From NCBI GenBank assembly GCA_964570585.1, contig CAZMYR010000008.1, positions 1 through 56,234 of the forward strand: 56,234 nt of DNA. The letters are read 5' to 3'. Position numbers and translations under genes: made by a program. The stretch comes from G020354945 sp964570585. GTDB lineage: Bacteria; Omnitrophota; Gorgyraeia; JABMRG01; JAFGKX01. Shown here one piece after another: positions 1 to 9,078 of the stretch. The notes below the pieces were generated by a model that did not search any database, was not told the origin of the DNA, and saw only the letters and a list, made by a program, of their open reading frames with translations. The number at the start of each line of letters is the position of its first letter. Positions within the stretch are counted from its first letter, which is position 1.

Positions 1-372
1 CGAAGGCGAGGAACAATGGTCAACCTCTAATACAAAATTCGCTCTTCTCTGGCCCCAGAATGTCCTGTAATGTAAGGGGTCAGAGACAATAGAGCCTTTT
101 ATGTATATTTTTGCTATGGTCTTATCTATCTGATTTGCTATATGATTGGAAGGAATAAAGGTAGAATTATAAAGATGAGCTGCGCCTAAAAATATTACTG
201 AAATCAGGATAGAAATTGTAAAAATCTTCCTGCTGCGACAATGGATAATAATGGAAAATATGATAGCGATAGCGGCGATTAATAGGGTGAGGGGAATAGA
301 AATTTCTATAAAAGAGGCGAGTAATATTCCGCAGGCAAGGCAAATAAAAGCTGCCAGAAGCGGTCTATTCAT
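1..372 (-). CDS. comEC: ComEC-type DNA uptake channel, N-terminal part (runs off the left edge)
   Basis: The reading frame starts at an ATG at 372 and is open to the window edge, giving 124 residues. It begins MNRPLLAAFICLACGI and contains two or three hydrophobic helices, then a soluble stretch with a GxI-x-DPLHYR-like segment. This is the usual layout of the N-terminal DUF4131/OB-fold part of ComEC, the inner-membrane channel that takes up transforming single-stranded DNA. The start overlaps the end of the comEA-like gene by 8 bases, so the two are probably translationally coupled. The assignment rests on the N-terminal layout and this neighbour; the competence domain itself is outside the window. 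Confidence 0.8.
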   Translation of the reverse strand, partial: MNRPLLAAFICLACGILLASFIEISIPLTLLIAAIAIIFSIIIHCRSRKIFTISILISVIFLGAAHLYNSTFIPSNHIANQIDKTIAKIYIKGSIVSDPLHYRTFWGQRRANFVLEVDHCSSPS

Positions 373-727
373 CTTCAATTGTTATGAAATCTTTTATGCG
401 TTCGTACTTAGCCTTTCCTATCCCGGGAACCTTGGTAATCTCTTCGGGAAAACTAAAAAAGGCGTTTTCTTGTCGGTAGGCTACAATGTTTTTAGCAAGG
501 ACCGGGCCTATTCCTGACAATCGAGTAAGTTCTTCTGCGTCGGATGTATTTATATTTACCAAGCGTCCGGATAAGATTTTACTCTCAAGGTGTGCAGATT
601 CTTTTGCAATAGAGGAAGGGACAATTCTTATTTCCGGAAGATGGGCCTTTTTATAAAAGGAGACACTCAATCCAACAACAACGCATCCTAATAAAAAGAT
701 TATTATTAATCGCTCTTGCCTGCTCAT
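365..727 (-). CDS. comEA: ComEA-like helix-hairpin-helix DNA-binding protein
   Basis: This 120-residue protein has an N-terminal membrane anchor (about residues 8-27) and a C-terminal double helix-hairpin-helix domain. The domain contains VNINTSDAEELTRLSGIGP near residue 58 and a second hairpin, VPGIGKAKYERI, near residue 100. ComEA-type proteins bind incoming double-stranded DNA outside the membrane and pass it to ComEC. Here comEC follows directly with an 8-base overlap, which supports the role. apgM lies 9 bases upstream, so the three genes look like one transcript. The short linker between anchor and domain is typical of small bacterial ComEA proteins. Confidence 0.88.
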   Translation of the reverse strand: MSRQERLIIIFLLGCVVVGLSVSFYKKAHLPEIRIVPSSIAKESAHLESKILSGRLVNINTSDAEELTRLSGIGPVLAKNIVAYRQENAFFSFPEEITKVPGIGKAKYERIKDFITIEDE

Positions 728-736
728 GTAACGGTG

Positions 737-2029
737 CTATTCTTTTGCAGCCTCAATCAGCAACGGCATTATCCCGATGCCGTTTATTGTACCGATAGAA
801 CCTTTCTTAGAATTTGATTCAGAAAAATTTTGCATTCCATCGGATTTTTTCGCATCTTTTATCAGCATAAACGGCACAGGGTCATCAGTATGGGCCTTCG
901 TCATGCAGGGGGTGGAATGGTCAGCGGTAACGGCGATTACCACATCTTCAAGATTAATATCAGGAATTAGTTTACCAAAGAAAAACTTATCGATAGCCTC
1001 TATGGAAGCTATTTTTCCTTTTATATCTCCGTCATGGGCTGGTTCATCAGGTCCTTTGATATGGATATAAAGTCCATCGTAGATTTTGATTGCCCGTTTA
1101 ACTTTTTTAGCACGCAGGATGTAATCTTTCTCTATATTGCCGGAAGGCGGGGGTATATCAACTACTTCCATCCCTGTTAAAAGGGCTATCCCTTTTTCAA
1201 CGGGCATCTCCACAAAGCAACCAAAACGCAGATTATAAAGCTCGCCTATCTTTGGAAATTTAGGAAGGTTACTCCCTGCGTCTCTGGAAAGTATAACATT
1301 TGCAGGCAGTTTGCCTTTATCAATCCTTTTTTTATTTACCTGAGAATTATTGAGCACAACTCTCGATTTTTCGGTAAATTCATTTATAAGCTCAGCGCTT
1401 AAATAACAAGTGGGGTCATTCTCTTTCCCTTCAACAGGCCTTGCTTTACCTAATACTTTTTCAAATTTAGGTAGGGCTATGCCAAAGGCGCCCTCTTTAG
1501 CATAAGCAGGATCTGTATTTGTTATATCGCCAGAAAGAATCCTATTCTTGCCTGCATAAATAACTAAAACTCCTCTATGTCCTATTGTATTTTTAAATAT
1601 AAAAGAGGCCGATTCTTTAAGCTTAACGTTGTTATTTATCTCATAAGATAATGCTGCTGCTTCTTCTGTAGATAGGTTGCGCCCGACTCTCCTATCCTTT
1701 ATCCTATCAGAGGACTCATCCTCCATTGTGGCAAAGTTAACCCTGAAAGCTAAATCCCCATCTTCGACCTTCAGGCCCTCTGCGTAAGATTCTAACGGGC
1801 CTCTGCCGGTGTAATATTTATGGGCGTCGTAGCCGAGAATGCTTATTACTGCAATATCTGACTCCGGAGCAATACCTTTACCAACTGTATATACACAACC
1901 CATCCTCGCTTTTTCCGCTAACATGTCCATATTAGGGGTAGCAGCTGCCTCAAGCGGGGTTTTGTTACCGATTTGAGGAATAGGCAAATCTCCCAAGCCA
2001 TCTAAAACGATATATAAAATCTTCTTCAT
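737..2029 (-). CDS. apgM: 2,3-bisphosphoglycerate-independent phosphoglycerate mutase, archaeal type
   Basis: This 430-residue protein interconverts 3- and 2-phosphoglycerate in glycolysis and gluconeogenesis. It belongs to the alkaline phosphatase superfamily (ApgM branch). The N-terminus KKILYIVLDGLGD carries the first metal-binding Asp. ESDIAVISILGYD near residue 56 holds the probable catalytic Ser. The C-terminal half has PDEPAHDGD, TADHSTP and KAHTDDPVPFML metal ligands. Length and motif order fit ApgM rather than the bacterial GpmI family. It is the first gene of a tight group with comEA and comEC, although the functions seem unrelated. Confidence 0.95.
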   Translation of the reverse strand: MKKILYIVLDGLGDLPIPQIGNKTPLEAAATPNMDMLAEKARMGCVYTVGKGIAPESDIAVISILGYDAHKYYTGRGPLESYAEGLKVEDGDLAFRVNFATMEDESSDRIKDRRVGRNLSTEEAAALSYEINNNVKLKESASFIFKNTIGHRGVLVIYAGKNRILSGDITNTDPAYAKEGAFGIALPKFEKVLGKARPVEGKENDPTCYLSAELINEFTEKSRVVLNNSQVNKKRIDKGKLPANVILSRDAGSNLPKFPKIGELYNLRFGCFVEMPVEKGIALLTGMEVVDIPPPSGNIEKDYILRAKKVKRAIKIYDGLYIHIKGPDEPAHDGDIKGKIASIEAIDKFFFGKLIPDINLEDVVIAVTADHSTPCMTKAHTDDPVPFMLIKDAKKSDGMQNFSESNSKKGSIGTINGIGIMPLLIEAAKE

Positions 2030-2042
2030 TAAAATTTGGAAT

Positions 2043-2189
2043 TTATTTTCGTTTCTTTCTCGTTCTTAACTTTTTCTCATAACAAGAGGGGCAATTATAA
2101 ATAGCTTTAGCCAGAGTCTTATCATAGCCATCATCTATTACCACCCTTCTAACTTCCTTAGTCTCTTTGTGGCAGGTAGCGCATTTCAT
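2043..2189 (-). CDS. small zinc-ribbon protein (48 aa)
   Basis: The frame starts with ATG at 2189 and encodes MKCATCHKETKEVRRVVIDD, then a second cysteine pair, NCPSCYEKK, and a basic tail ending RTRKKRK. Two CxxC pairs 27 residues apart suggest one structural zinc site. An AAAGGTG sequence just upstream is a plausible ribosome binding site. It ends 13 bases before apgM and could be cotranscribed. I do not recognise the family. Nucleic acid binding is a guess from the basic tail. Confidence 0.6.
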   Translation of the reverse strand: MKCATCHKETKEVRRVVIDDGYDKTLAKAIYNCPSCYEKKLRTRKKRK

Positions 2190-2212
2190 CCGCACCTTTG
2201 TCCTTTTTCATA

Positions 2213-2260
2213 AAAGAAAGGGCACAATCAAGCCTGCTTGACGGCAGTCAGGTGTGCCCT
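2213..2260 (-). terminator. hairpin with T-rich tail after the small membrane protein gene
   Basis: AGGGCACA (2253-2260 read on the minus strand) pairs perfectly with TGTGCCCT (2219-2226). An inner TCAAGC/GCTTGA palindrome sits in the loop. TTCTTTTA follows on the minus strand. The position suits termination of the transcript from 2516. Confidence 0.55.
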
Positions 2261-2297
2261 ACCAATTGTTAAAGGTGCCGTTCTTTTATTCCTTCTT

Positions 2298-2516
2298 TTA
2301 TTCCTTCTTTTCTTCCTTCTTTTCCTCTTTCTTAGCGGCGATTGAATCCTTTATCTCTGAGATGCCAGCTACCAAGGCAATCAGGCCGCCAAATACCAAA
2401 ATAGCCATTATAGAAAATTGAATGCCTAAAACCAAAGCTCTAGTCCACACAAAAAAGAGTATCACGCCAATAATTATTGCTGCTATTCCTCCAATTACAC
2501 TCAATACTTTACCCAT
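2298..2516 (-). CDS. small two-helix membrane protein (72 aa)
   Basis: I place the start at the ATG at 2516 because a TGGAGG ribosome binding site lies about 8 bases upstream; a longer in-frame start at 2561 has no such site. The protein has two hydrophobic helices (about residues 4-25 and 34-53) followed by a charged C-terminal tail of repeated KKEEKKEEKKE. No catalytic motif is visible. It has its own promoter (2632-2660) and a terminator, so it is probably a single-gene transcript. The function is unknown. Confidence 0.75.
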   Translation of the reverse strand: MGKVLSVIGGIAAIIIGVILFFVWTRALVLGIQFSIMAILVFGGLIALVAGISEIKDSIAAKKEEKKEEKKE

Positions 2517-2631
2517 TTTTCGCACCTCCAAATTTTTTGAAAAAAATTTTGTCCCGGGCATTACTAAAATCCGAACAAATGTGAGGATTTAATAATAGCG
2601 AGGAACCTCTCCACTCTTTAACCTGCCAAAG

Positions 2632-2660
2632 ATTATAACAATCGCCTATCAAAAAATCAA
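2632..2660 (-). promoter_or_regulatory. sigma70-type promoter for the small membrane protein gene
   Basis: On the minus strand TTGATT (2655-2660) and TATAAT (2632-2637) are separated by exactly 17 bases. The -35 box overlaps the purF stop codon. The leader to the start at 2516 would be about 110 bases. Confidence 0.6.
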
Positions 2661-4021
2661 GCAAAATCTTTTGATAATCTTTTAGGCAGTGCCGTTGGAT
2701 ACTCACCGGTAAAACATGCCGTGCAAAATTCTTCTTTTGGCAATAACATAGATTCTAACATTCCCTCGAGGCTTAGGTATTTTAGGCTGTCTAAGCCGAT
2801 AAAATCCCTTACCCACTCCACAGAATGTCTGGATGCTATCAATTCTTTCTTTGTCGGAAAATCGATTCCGTAAAAGCATGGAAATCTCAACGGTGGACAG
2901 CTAACCCGCATATGGACTTCTTTTGCGCCAACTTCTCGCAATGTCTTCATCCTGGCCCTGCTTGTAGTCCCCCTCACAATAGAATCTTCTATAACAGCGA
3001 TACGTTTGCCCTTGATAACGTCTATTATAGGATTGAGTTTCACCCTCACTCTAAAATCTCTGACAAATTGCGAGGGATGAATAAAGGTCCTTCCTATGTA
3101 ATGATTTCTTATCATCCCCATCTCATAAGGAAGTTTTGATTCTTGTGCAAAACCAACTGCCGCATACGCACCTGAATCAAGGATAGGCATAGCAAAATCA
3201 CACTTCGCTGGGCATTCATAGGCAAGTTGTCTGCCTAAACGCTTGCGGGTTAAGTACACATTCCTGCTGAATATATTGCTGTCCGGCCTTGCAAAATAGA
3301 TATATTCAAAGATGCAAAATGAATGCGCCCTTTTGCGGAAAGGCTTAACAGAATTTAATCCATTTTTATTGATAAATACAATCTCGCCGGGGGCAATATC
3401 TCTCACGTATCTGGCGTGGACTAAATCCAGAGCGCAGGTCTCGCTCGCTAAAACATATGCTCCGTCAAGTTTGCCTAAACATAGAGGCCTAAATCCATGA
3501 GGATCTCGGGCCCCAATCAACGTATCGTTTATCATTATAGCCAATGAATAAGCGCCTTCAAGCTGCGACAGCGCTTCAACAACACTTTCTTTTATATCTC
3601 CTTTTTTAGATTTAGCTATAAGGTGAACTATGATTTCAGAATCCATCGTTGCCTTAAAAACACAACCTTCCTTCTTCATTGCCCGGCGTAACTCTAATGT
3701 ATTGGTAAGATTACCGTTATGAGAAAGAACAATATCGCCTTTTTTATGACTTAACAAAAACGGCTGTATATTCTTTTCCTGACTTGCGCCGGTGGTCGAA
3801 TAACGGACATGGCCGACACCTACGTTACCGCGCAAAGACCTGATAGCACTTTCATCAAAGACATCGCCGACTAAGCCCATACCTTTATGGCATCCCGTCT
3901 TTTTCCTGTTTCGGACAACTATTCCTGCGCTTTCTTCGCCACGATGTTGAAGCGCATATAGCCCCAGATGGGTAAGCCTGGCAGCCTCTTTATGACCATA
4001 TATTCCGAATATTCCGCACAT
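2657..4021 (-). CDS. purF: amidophosphoribosyltransferase
   Basis: This enzyme catalyses the first committed step of purine synthesis: glutamine plus PRPP gives phosphoribosylamine. The 454-residue protein begins MCGIFGIYG with the nucleophilic Cys at position 2 and no propeptide. The Ntn glutaminase domain covers about residues 1-230 (HRGEESAGI, GHVRYST). The phosphoribosyltransferase domain follows with the PRPP loop IAVIEDSIVRGTTSRAR. C-terminal cysteines (FCTACFTGEYP) resemble those that hold a [4Fe-4S] cluster in B. subtilis-type enzymes. mnmG ends 9 bases upstream, so the two share a transcript. Confidence 0.97.
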   Translation of the reverse strand: MCGIFGIYGHKEAARLTHLGLYALQHRGEESAGIVVRNRKKTGCHKGMGLVGDVFDESAIRSLRGNVGVGHVRYSTTGASQEKNIQPFLLSHKKGDIVLSHNGNLTNTLELRRAMKKEGCVFKATMDSEIIVHLIAKSKKGDIKESVVEALSQLEGAYSLAIMINDTLIGARDPHGFRPLCLGKLDGAYVLASETCALDLVHARYVRDIAPGEIVFINKNGLNSVKPFRKRAHSFCIFEYIYFARPDSNIFSRNVYLTRKRLGRQLAYECPAKCDFAMPILDSGAYAAVGFAQESKLPYEMGMIRNHYIGRTFIHPSQFVRDFRVRVKLNPIIDVIKGKRIAVIEDSIVRGTTSRARMKTLREVGAKEVHMRVSCPPLRFPCFYGIDFPTKKELIASRHSVEWVRDFIGLDSLKYLSLEGMLESMLLPKEEFCTACFTGEYPTALPKRLSKDFA

Positions 4022-4030
4022 GATTAGTCG

Positions 4031-5842
4031 TTAGTTTTGAATTTTGAATTTTTTTAGATAAACCATCAAAATAGTGATTGCTGCCGGAGTAATGCCGGAT
4101 ATCCTGCTTGCCTGGCCTAGGTTCAGCGGTTTAAATTGCGAAAGTTTTTCTATAATCTCTAAAGAAAGCGCAGGGACTTTATTATAATCTAAATCATAAG
4201 GCAACTTTATCTTTTCTAAGTTCTTAAAACTTCTTACCTCGGATAGCTGCCTTTGGATAAAACCTGAATATTTTACTTCAATCTCGACTTCGCGAAACAC
4301 ATCATGACAATAATCTGACGGCAGATTCCTCTTTATATCCTCAATCTTAATCTCCGGCCTTTTGAGAAGCTGATAAAGGCTCATCATTTTACCGTTCTGT
4401 GAAATTTTGCTTTGCTTAAGATAATTTATACCCTGTTCAATCTTTGTCTGTTTGTCCAGGGTTTGTTCATGTTGGTGCTTATCTACCAATCCTATCTTGT
4501 AACCGATTTTGCGCAGACGTAAATCGGCATTGTCTTCACGCAAGATAAGTCTGTATTCAACTCGCGAGGTAAACATGCGATAGGGTTCATTTGTCCCTTT
4601 GGTTATTAAATCGTCGATTAAAACCCCGATATAACTTGTAGCTCTATCCAGAATCAAAGGCGGTTTATTCTTTACTCTTAAGGCAGCATTTATCCCTGCA
4701 ATTAACCCTTGAGCTGCTGCTTCTTCATAACCGGTGGTTCCGTTTATCTGGCCAGCTAAATATAAGTTGCGGACCAGTTTGCTCTCTAATGTCGGATATT
4801 CTTGGGTCGAATCTATCACATCATATTCTATTCCATAACCTGCCCGTTTAACTTTGACGTTTTCTAAACCGGGAATGGAATGAATAAAATCTACCTGTAC
4901 ATCTTCTGACAAAGCGGTGAAAAGCCCATTTGGATAATATTCATCTGTGTCTATGCCTTCAGGCTCTAAAAATATCTGATGTCTTTCATGATGGGGAAAT
5001 TTAACTATCTTGTCTTCAAGCGAAGGGCAATAGCGAACACTCGGGCTTTTAACCTTTCCGCTATAAAATGGGGTGTGGTTTAAATTGTTGCGAATGATGC
5101 TATGGGTTTTAGAATTGGTATAAGTAATATAGCACGGAACCTGTTTTATATCAAGGTGGTTTGTGGAAAAGGAAAAGGCTAAAGGCGGCTCATCCCCATT
5201 TTGTATCTGCATACGGGAAAAATCGATTGTTTTACCATCCAGCCGGGCGCTGGTACAGGTATTAAAACGCAATATGCGGAATCCTAAATCTCTTAAGGAA
5301 TTAGAGAATGCCTTGCTTGTCTTTTTCTCTTCAATTCTACCGCCGTCAAAACTTCTCATACCAATATAGATTAAACCATTTAGAAAAGTCCCAGGAGTTG
5401 CTATTACTGTTTTTGCTGATATTATCCGGCCTTTCTCAGTTTCTACCCCTTTAACTGTCTTTTCTTTAACTATTAATCTTACCGCTTCCCCTTCAATAAC
5501 TCCTAGATTCTTCTCATTTCTTACTACATGCTGCATATACAAAGAGTATCTTTTCCTATCCGCCTGTGCCCTGGATGACCAAACCGCAGGTCCTTTTGAG
5601 GTATTTAAGGTTCTGAATTGTATTCCGCAAGTATCTGTCGCCCGAGCCATTTCGCCGCCCAAGGCGTCAATCTCTTTAACTAACTGTCCTTTGCCTACTC
5701 CGCCAATTGCCGGATTGCAAGACATAAAACCAATTTTATCCAGGCTCAAGGTAATTAACAGGGTATGGCAGCCAATACGAGCACAAGCTAAAGCAGCTTC
5801 ACAACCTGCGTGCCCGCCGCCAACAACAATAACATCATACAT
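4031..5842 (-). CDS. mnmG: tRNA uridine-5-carboxymethylaminomethyl modification enzyme MnmG (GidA)
   Basis: MnmG, together with MnmE, installs the 5-carboxymethylaminomethyl group on wobble U34 of several tRNAs using FAD and folate. The FAD-binding motif VIVVGGGHAGCEAA is at the N-terminus. SCNPAIGGVGKG and the C-terminal helical domain (ISGITPAAI) are also present. I prefer the ATG at 5842 (603 residues) because it starts directly at the FAD domain. A start at 5869 would add nine residues encoded inside a palindromic repeat. No clear ribosome binding site is seen for either start. purF follows after 9 bases. Confidence 0.96.
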   Translation of the reverse strand: MYDVIVVGGGHAGCEAALACARIGCHTLLITLSLDKIGFMSCNPAIGGVGKGQLVKEIDALGGEMARATDTCGIQFRTLNTSKGPAVWSSRAQADRKRYSLYMQHVVRNEKNLGVIEGEAVRLIVKEKTVKGVETEKGRIISAKTVIATPGTFLNGLIYIGMRSFDGGRIEEKKTSKAFSNSLRDLGFRILRFNTCTSARLDGKTIDFSRMQIQNGDEPPLAFSFSTNHLDIKQVPCYITYTNSKTHSIIRNNLNHTPFYSGKVKSPSVRYCPSLEDKIVKFPHHERHQIFLEPEGIDTDEYYPNGLFTALSEDVQVDFIHSIPGLENVKVKRAGYGIEYDVIDSTQEYPTLESKLVRNLYLAGQINGTTGYEEAAAQGLIAGINAALRVKNKPPLILDRATSYIGVLIDDLITKGTNEPYRMFTSRVEYRLILREDNADLRLRKIGYKIGLVDKHQHEQTLDKQTKIEQGINYLKQSKISQNGKMMSLYQLLKRPEIKIEDIKRNLPSDYCHDVFREVEIEVKYSGFIQRQLSEVRSFKNLEKIKLPYDLDYNKVPALSLEIIEKLSQFKPLNLGQASRISGITPAAITILMVYLKKFKIQN

Positions 5843-5850
5843 CGTATTTA

Positions 5851-5943
5851 GGGACGTTCCCGGTTTCAAAGGGGAAAGTGTCCCCTTAATCGATTCTTTA
5901 CGCTTTGGGGGACATTTTCCTCTTTGGTTTCAGAAACGTTCCT
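5851..5943. repeat. long imperfect palindrome, REP-like element (copy 1)
   Basis: The outer arms GGGACGTTCCCGG and AGAAACGTTCCT are imperfect inverted copies. The inner cores GGGGAAAGTGTCCCC and GGGGGACATTTTCC are also inverted. The element fills the gap between polX and mnmG. A second element with the same inner core lies at 29781-29855, so this is a dispersed family rather than a terminator. Confidence 0.65.
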
Positions 5944-5946
5944 TTC

Positions 5947-7659
5947 CTAAGTTAAGGCTTTTAAAAGCTCAGTTGCGGGAAGGGTGTTAAGAATGTCTTT
6001 TTTGGTGAGCCAAGCTCGACGAGCTACTGAAACCGCAAAGCGCATATAATTAAGCTGCTCTAAGATATGGGCATCTGTAATTAAGACCAATTTTATTCCC
6101 ATCTTTGATGCTGCCATTGAGTTAACATCATCCAAATCCAGTCTTTGCGGATTGCCGTTTATCTCTATAGCTGTATTTGTTTCTTTAGCGTGTTTTAAGA
6201 CCGCCGGAATATCCACAGCATAAGGCTCTCTTGTGTTCAACAATCTGCCTGTCGGGTGAGCTAATACATCAGCATATTTATTATCCATGGCCTTAAGAAT
6301 CCTTTTAGTAATAAGCTCCTTAGATTGCTTAAAGCCGGTATGTACAGCAGCAAATACCACATCCAAATCTTTTAATACATCGTCGGAATAATCAAGGCTG
6401 CCATCCGAAAGTATATCAACTTCTGTGCCCTTTAAAACCTTAAGACCTTTCATCTTTTTATTTATTGCGTCAATCTCTTTATTTCTTTTGGCCAGATCTT
6501 TCTCGGACAATCCTCCTGCGACCTTAAGTGATTTTGAATGGTCACATATAGCCGCATATTCATAGCCTAAGTTTTTGCAAAATCGGGCTATCTCTTCGAT
6601 TGAATAAGAGCCGTCGCTCCATTCAGAATGCACGTGTAAATCCCCTTTTATATCTTTTAGTTGAACAAGGCTGGGTAATTTATTATTCATAGATGCCTCA
6701 ATCTCACCTTTGTCTTCTCGCAATTCAGGGGGTATTAGCTTAAGTCCGACTGAACTATAGACTTCTTCTTCGGTCTTTCCGCCAATCTTTTTATTTCCTC
6801 TTTGTTCAAATACGCCGTATTCATTGAGCTTTAATTTATTCTTTATCGCAAGTTCTCTTAAATGTATATTATGAGCCTTTGAGCCGGTAAAATAGCAAAG
6901 TGCAGCGCCATAAGATTCAGGGCTAACCACGCGCAGGTCGATCTGAATATTGTCCTTTGTCAATATAGAAGATTTAGTCTCGCCGTGAGCCAGAACCCTG
7001 CTGACTTGAGGCATATTTAGGAATGTATCCATTACATCTTTCGGTTTTTTAGAGGCGATGAGTATATCGAGATCTCTTATAGTCTCTCTCATTCTGCGGG
7101 TTGAGCCTGCCGGGCTTATCTTTTCTACAGATTTTTTATTCTTTAGATAATTTATTACAGATTCTACAATGGGAACTGCTTCGCCAAGCAGCATCCTTTC
7201 GGTGCTTTTCTCTAAGATTTTTATGCCTTCTAATATATTCTGCTCTGTCTTTTCTTTCAAATGGGGCAGCTTGCTAAGTTTATGAAGCTTTGCATATCTT
7301 TTTAATTTTTTAATGCTGTCTACTTTAAGCTCATCGTATAAAAGCTTGGCTGTTTTAGGGCCCACCCCCGAAACAGCCATAACCCCCAAAAGTCCCTTTG
7401 GAATGGATTTCTTTAGTTTCTGGTATGCTTTGAGAGAATCTGTTTTTAATATCTCGTTTATCTTTTCTGCTAAATCCTTTCCTATCCCCGGCAAAGTAGT
7501 AAGGGTATCATCTTTGGCATATTTGCGGACATCTTCGCTCATAGACCGCAGATTAACAGCTGCTTTACGATATGCCCTTATTTTAAAGGGATTCTCTCCC
7601 TGAAACTCAAGAATATCCGCTATATCTTCAAATATATCCGCTATCTTCTGGTTACTCAT
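5947..7659 (-). CDS. polX: PolX family DNA polymerase with PHP exonuclease domain
   Basis: This 570-residue protein is a repair polymerase with a 3'-5' exonuclease. The N-terminal helix-hairpin-helix region (TLPGIGKDLAEKI near residue 55, VSGVGPKTAKLL near 95) binds DNA. The polymerase palm has GSTRRMRETIRDLDILIAS, with the paired catalytic Asp, and a third Asp in IQIDLRVV. The PHP domain begins near residue 335 with DLHVHSEWSDGS and continues with CDHSKS, GTEVDIL, AHPTGR and LITDAH, so its metal ligands look intact. Its ATG overlaps the ferredoxin stop by 8 bases. Confidence 0.95.
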   Translation of the reverse strand: MSNQKIADIFEDIADILEFQGENPFKIRAYRKAAVNLRSMSEDVRKYAKDDTLTTLPGIGKDLAEKINEILKTDSLKAYQKLKKSIPKGLLGVMAVSGVGPKTAKLLYDELKVDSIKKLKRYAKLHKLSKLPHLKEKTEQNILEGIKILEKSTERMLLGEAVPIVESVINYLKNKKSVEKISPAGSTRRMRETIRDLDILIASKKPKDVMDTFLNMPQVSRVLAHGETKSSILTKDNIQIDLRVVSPESYGAALCYFTGSKAHNIHLRELAIKNKLKLNEYGVFEQRGNKKIGGKTEEEVYSSVGLKLIPPELREDKGEIEASMNNKLPSLVQLKDIKGDLHVHSEWSDGSYSIEEIARFCKNLGYEYAAICDHSKSLKVAGGLSEKDLAKRNKEIDAINKKMKGLKVLKGTEVDILSDGSLDYSDDVLKDLDVVFAAVHTGFKQSKELITKRILKAMDNKYADVLAHPTGRLLNTREPYAVDIPAVLKHAKETNTAIEINGNPQRLDLDDVNSMAASKMGIKLVLITDAHILEQLNYMRFAVSVARRAWLTKKDILNTLPATELLKALT

Positions 7660-7834
7660 CCACCTTTATCGCCTCTACTGGACAATCGCTTGCTACTTGT
7701 TTTACATCACACGATGATGTATCCTCAGATATAACCTTTGCTACGTCACCCTCAACTTTAAACACATTGGGGCAGGTGTTTTCACAAAGGCCACATCCTG
7801 TACATAATGATGCATCTACCGTAACTTTAGCCAT
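7652..7834 (-). CDS. single-cluster ferredoxin (60 aa)
   Basis: The start at 7834 is chosen because GGAGG lies 8 bases upstream; an earlier in-frame ATG overlaps that site. The protein reads MAKVTVDASLCTGCGLC, then ENTCP, and ends with SDCPVEAIKVDE. This C-x2-C-x2-C plus distal CP layout binds one low-potential iron-sulfur cluster, probably [4Fe-4S], with additional cysteines that could form a disulfide. It carries electrons for an unidentified partner. It overlaps polX and follows the glycosyltransferase gene by 12 bases, so the three form an operon. Confidence 0.92.
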   Translation of the reverse strand: MAKVTVDASLCTGCGLCENTCPNVFKVEGDVAKVISEDTSSCDVKQVASDCPVEAIKVDE

Positions 7835-7846
7835 TTTCCACACCTC

Positions 7847-9067
7847 CTACAAATATATCACATCATCTTCATTATAAAGAGCCAAAGCCATAAGCATATG
7901 TTCCCTCATAAGCCTGGTTAGAAGAAAATTCCTCTTTATATGAGTTTTCCCATTATTAGCAAGCCTCTTTGCATATGCAGGGCTATGTAAAAGCTGCCTT
8001 ATCTGCATAGCCGCGCCTTCTATAGAATGGCAAAGTAACCCGCTGTATCTATGTTTTATCTGTAATGGTATTCCTCCGACAGCTGAGGCAACAACCGGTT
8101 TTTCCTTCCAGAGCGCTTCAGTTACAGTCAATGCAAATCCCTCTTTTATAGATTTTTGAATTATAACCGTACTCGCTCTTTGCAACGCATTAATATCCGT
8201 ATCGTTATGCTCAGGGGAAATAATAAGAGCATGAACATCCGGAACACCTTTTGCTCTTTCCATAACCTCTGCATATACCTTGTCTGTCTCAGGATCATCG
8301 GCTGCTCTATTGCCGGCCAATACCAATTGACAATCTATATATTTCTTTACCAGTTTAAATGCCTCTATTACGCCAATCGGGTCTTTTAGATAATCGTAAC
8401 GAGAGACCTGGCAGACTATGGGTTTGGTTTTGTCTATCCCATACTTCTCTAACACGCTATTAATTTCTCTCTGGCTTAAAGGCCTATTTTTATCACTTAA
8501 AGGGTCTATTGCGGGACAAACCAAAAACTGTGGTATATTCAAAGGCCTGGTAAATTTAGGGCTGGAAAATACAGAGGCATCGTATCTTTCTATAAATTGC
8601 AGCAAAAATCCCCACACCCTTTCATTTGGAACAGACACATCGATATGACATCGCCATATCCATTTTTCTCGATTTCTTTTTTCTATCAAGAATGCCGGTT
8701 GGGGGTCATGTATATATACAATATCACCGCGTATATTTATCTTTTTTATGTTACGTTCGCTAGTCTGCATATAAGTCTCGAAATCTTCATCTGTTATATG
8801 CTCTTCCCTTCCATGCAAAGCATTATGGAATTTTTTGGTAACATTGAAGAATTTTTTATCTCCTTCTATGACATCCCAGCAAACATCGACGCCCATTTCT
8901 TTAAAAAGAGGGACGATGCAATTTAACATTTCTGCTACGCCGCCTCCTGCCCTGGTAGAGTTGATATATTGTATCTTTTTTCCTTTAAGCTTTCCCCCTA
9001 CCAGCTTAAGTTCATCTATTATGCTGCTGCTAACTATATCCGAATAGTTTTTTAGGGTTGGTTTCAT
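7847..9067 (-). CDS. treT: GT4 glycosyltransferase of the trehalose synthase (TreT) type
   Basis: TreT-type enzymes join NDP-glucose and glucose to make trehalose, reversibly. The 406-residue protein has the marker N-terminus with YINSTRAGGGVAEML, which binds the donor in TreT. IEGDKKFF and WRCHIDVS follow. The C-terminal Rossmann half has VCQVSRYDYLKDPIGVIEAF and the E-x7-E region KEGFALTVTEALWKEKPVVAS. Length matches the family. The DUF5752 protein and a charged protein precede it in the same operon. Substrate choice (trehalose versus another disaccharide) cannot be settled from sequence alone. Confidence 0.85.
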   Translation of the reverse strand: MKPTLKNYSDIVSSSIIDELKLVGGKLKGKKIQYINSTRAGGGVAEMLNCIVPLFKEMGVDVCWDVIEGDKKFFNVTKKFHNALHGREEHITDEDFETYMQTSERNIKKINIRGDIVYIHDPQPAFLIEKRNREKWIWRCHIDVSVPNERVWGFLLQFIERYDASVFSSPKFTRPLNIPQFLVCPAIDPLSDKNRPLSQREINSVLEKYGIDKTKPIVCQVSRYDYLKDPIGVIEAFKLVKKYIDCQLVLAGNRAADDPETDKVYAEVMERAKGVPDVHALIISPEHNDTDINALQRASTVIIQKSIKEGFALTVTEALWKEKPVVASAVGGIPLQIKHRYSGLLCHSIEGAAMQIRQLLHSPAYAKRLANNGKTHIKRNFLLTRLMREHMLMALALYNEDDVIYL

Positions 9068-9078
9068 GTCTCTTTAAT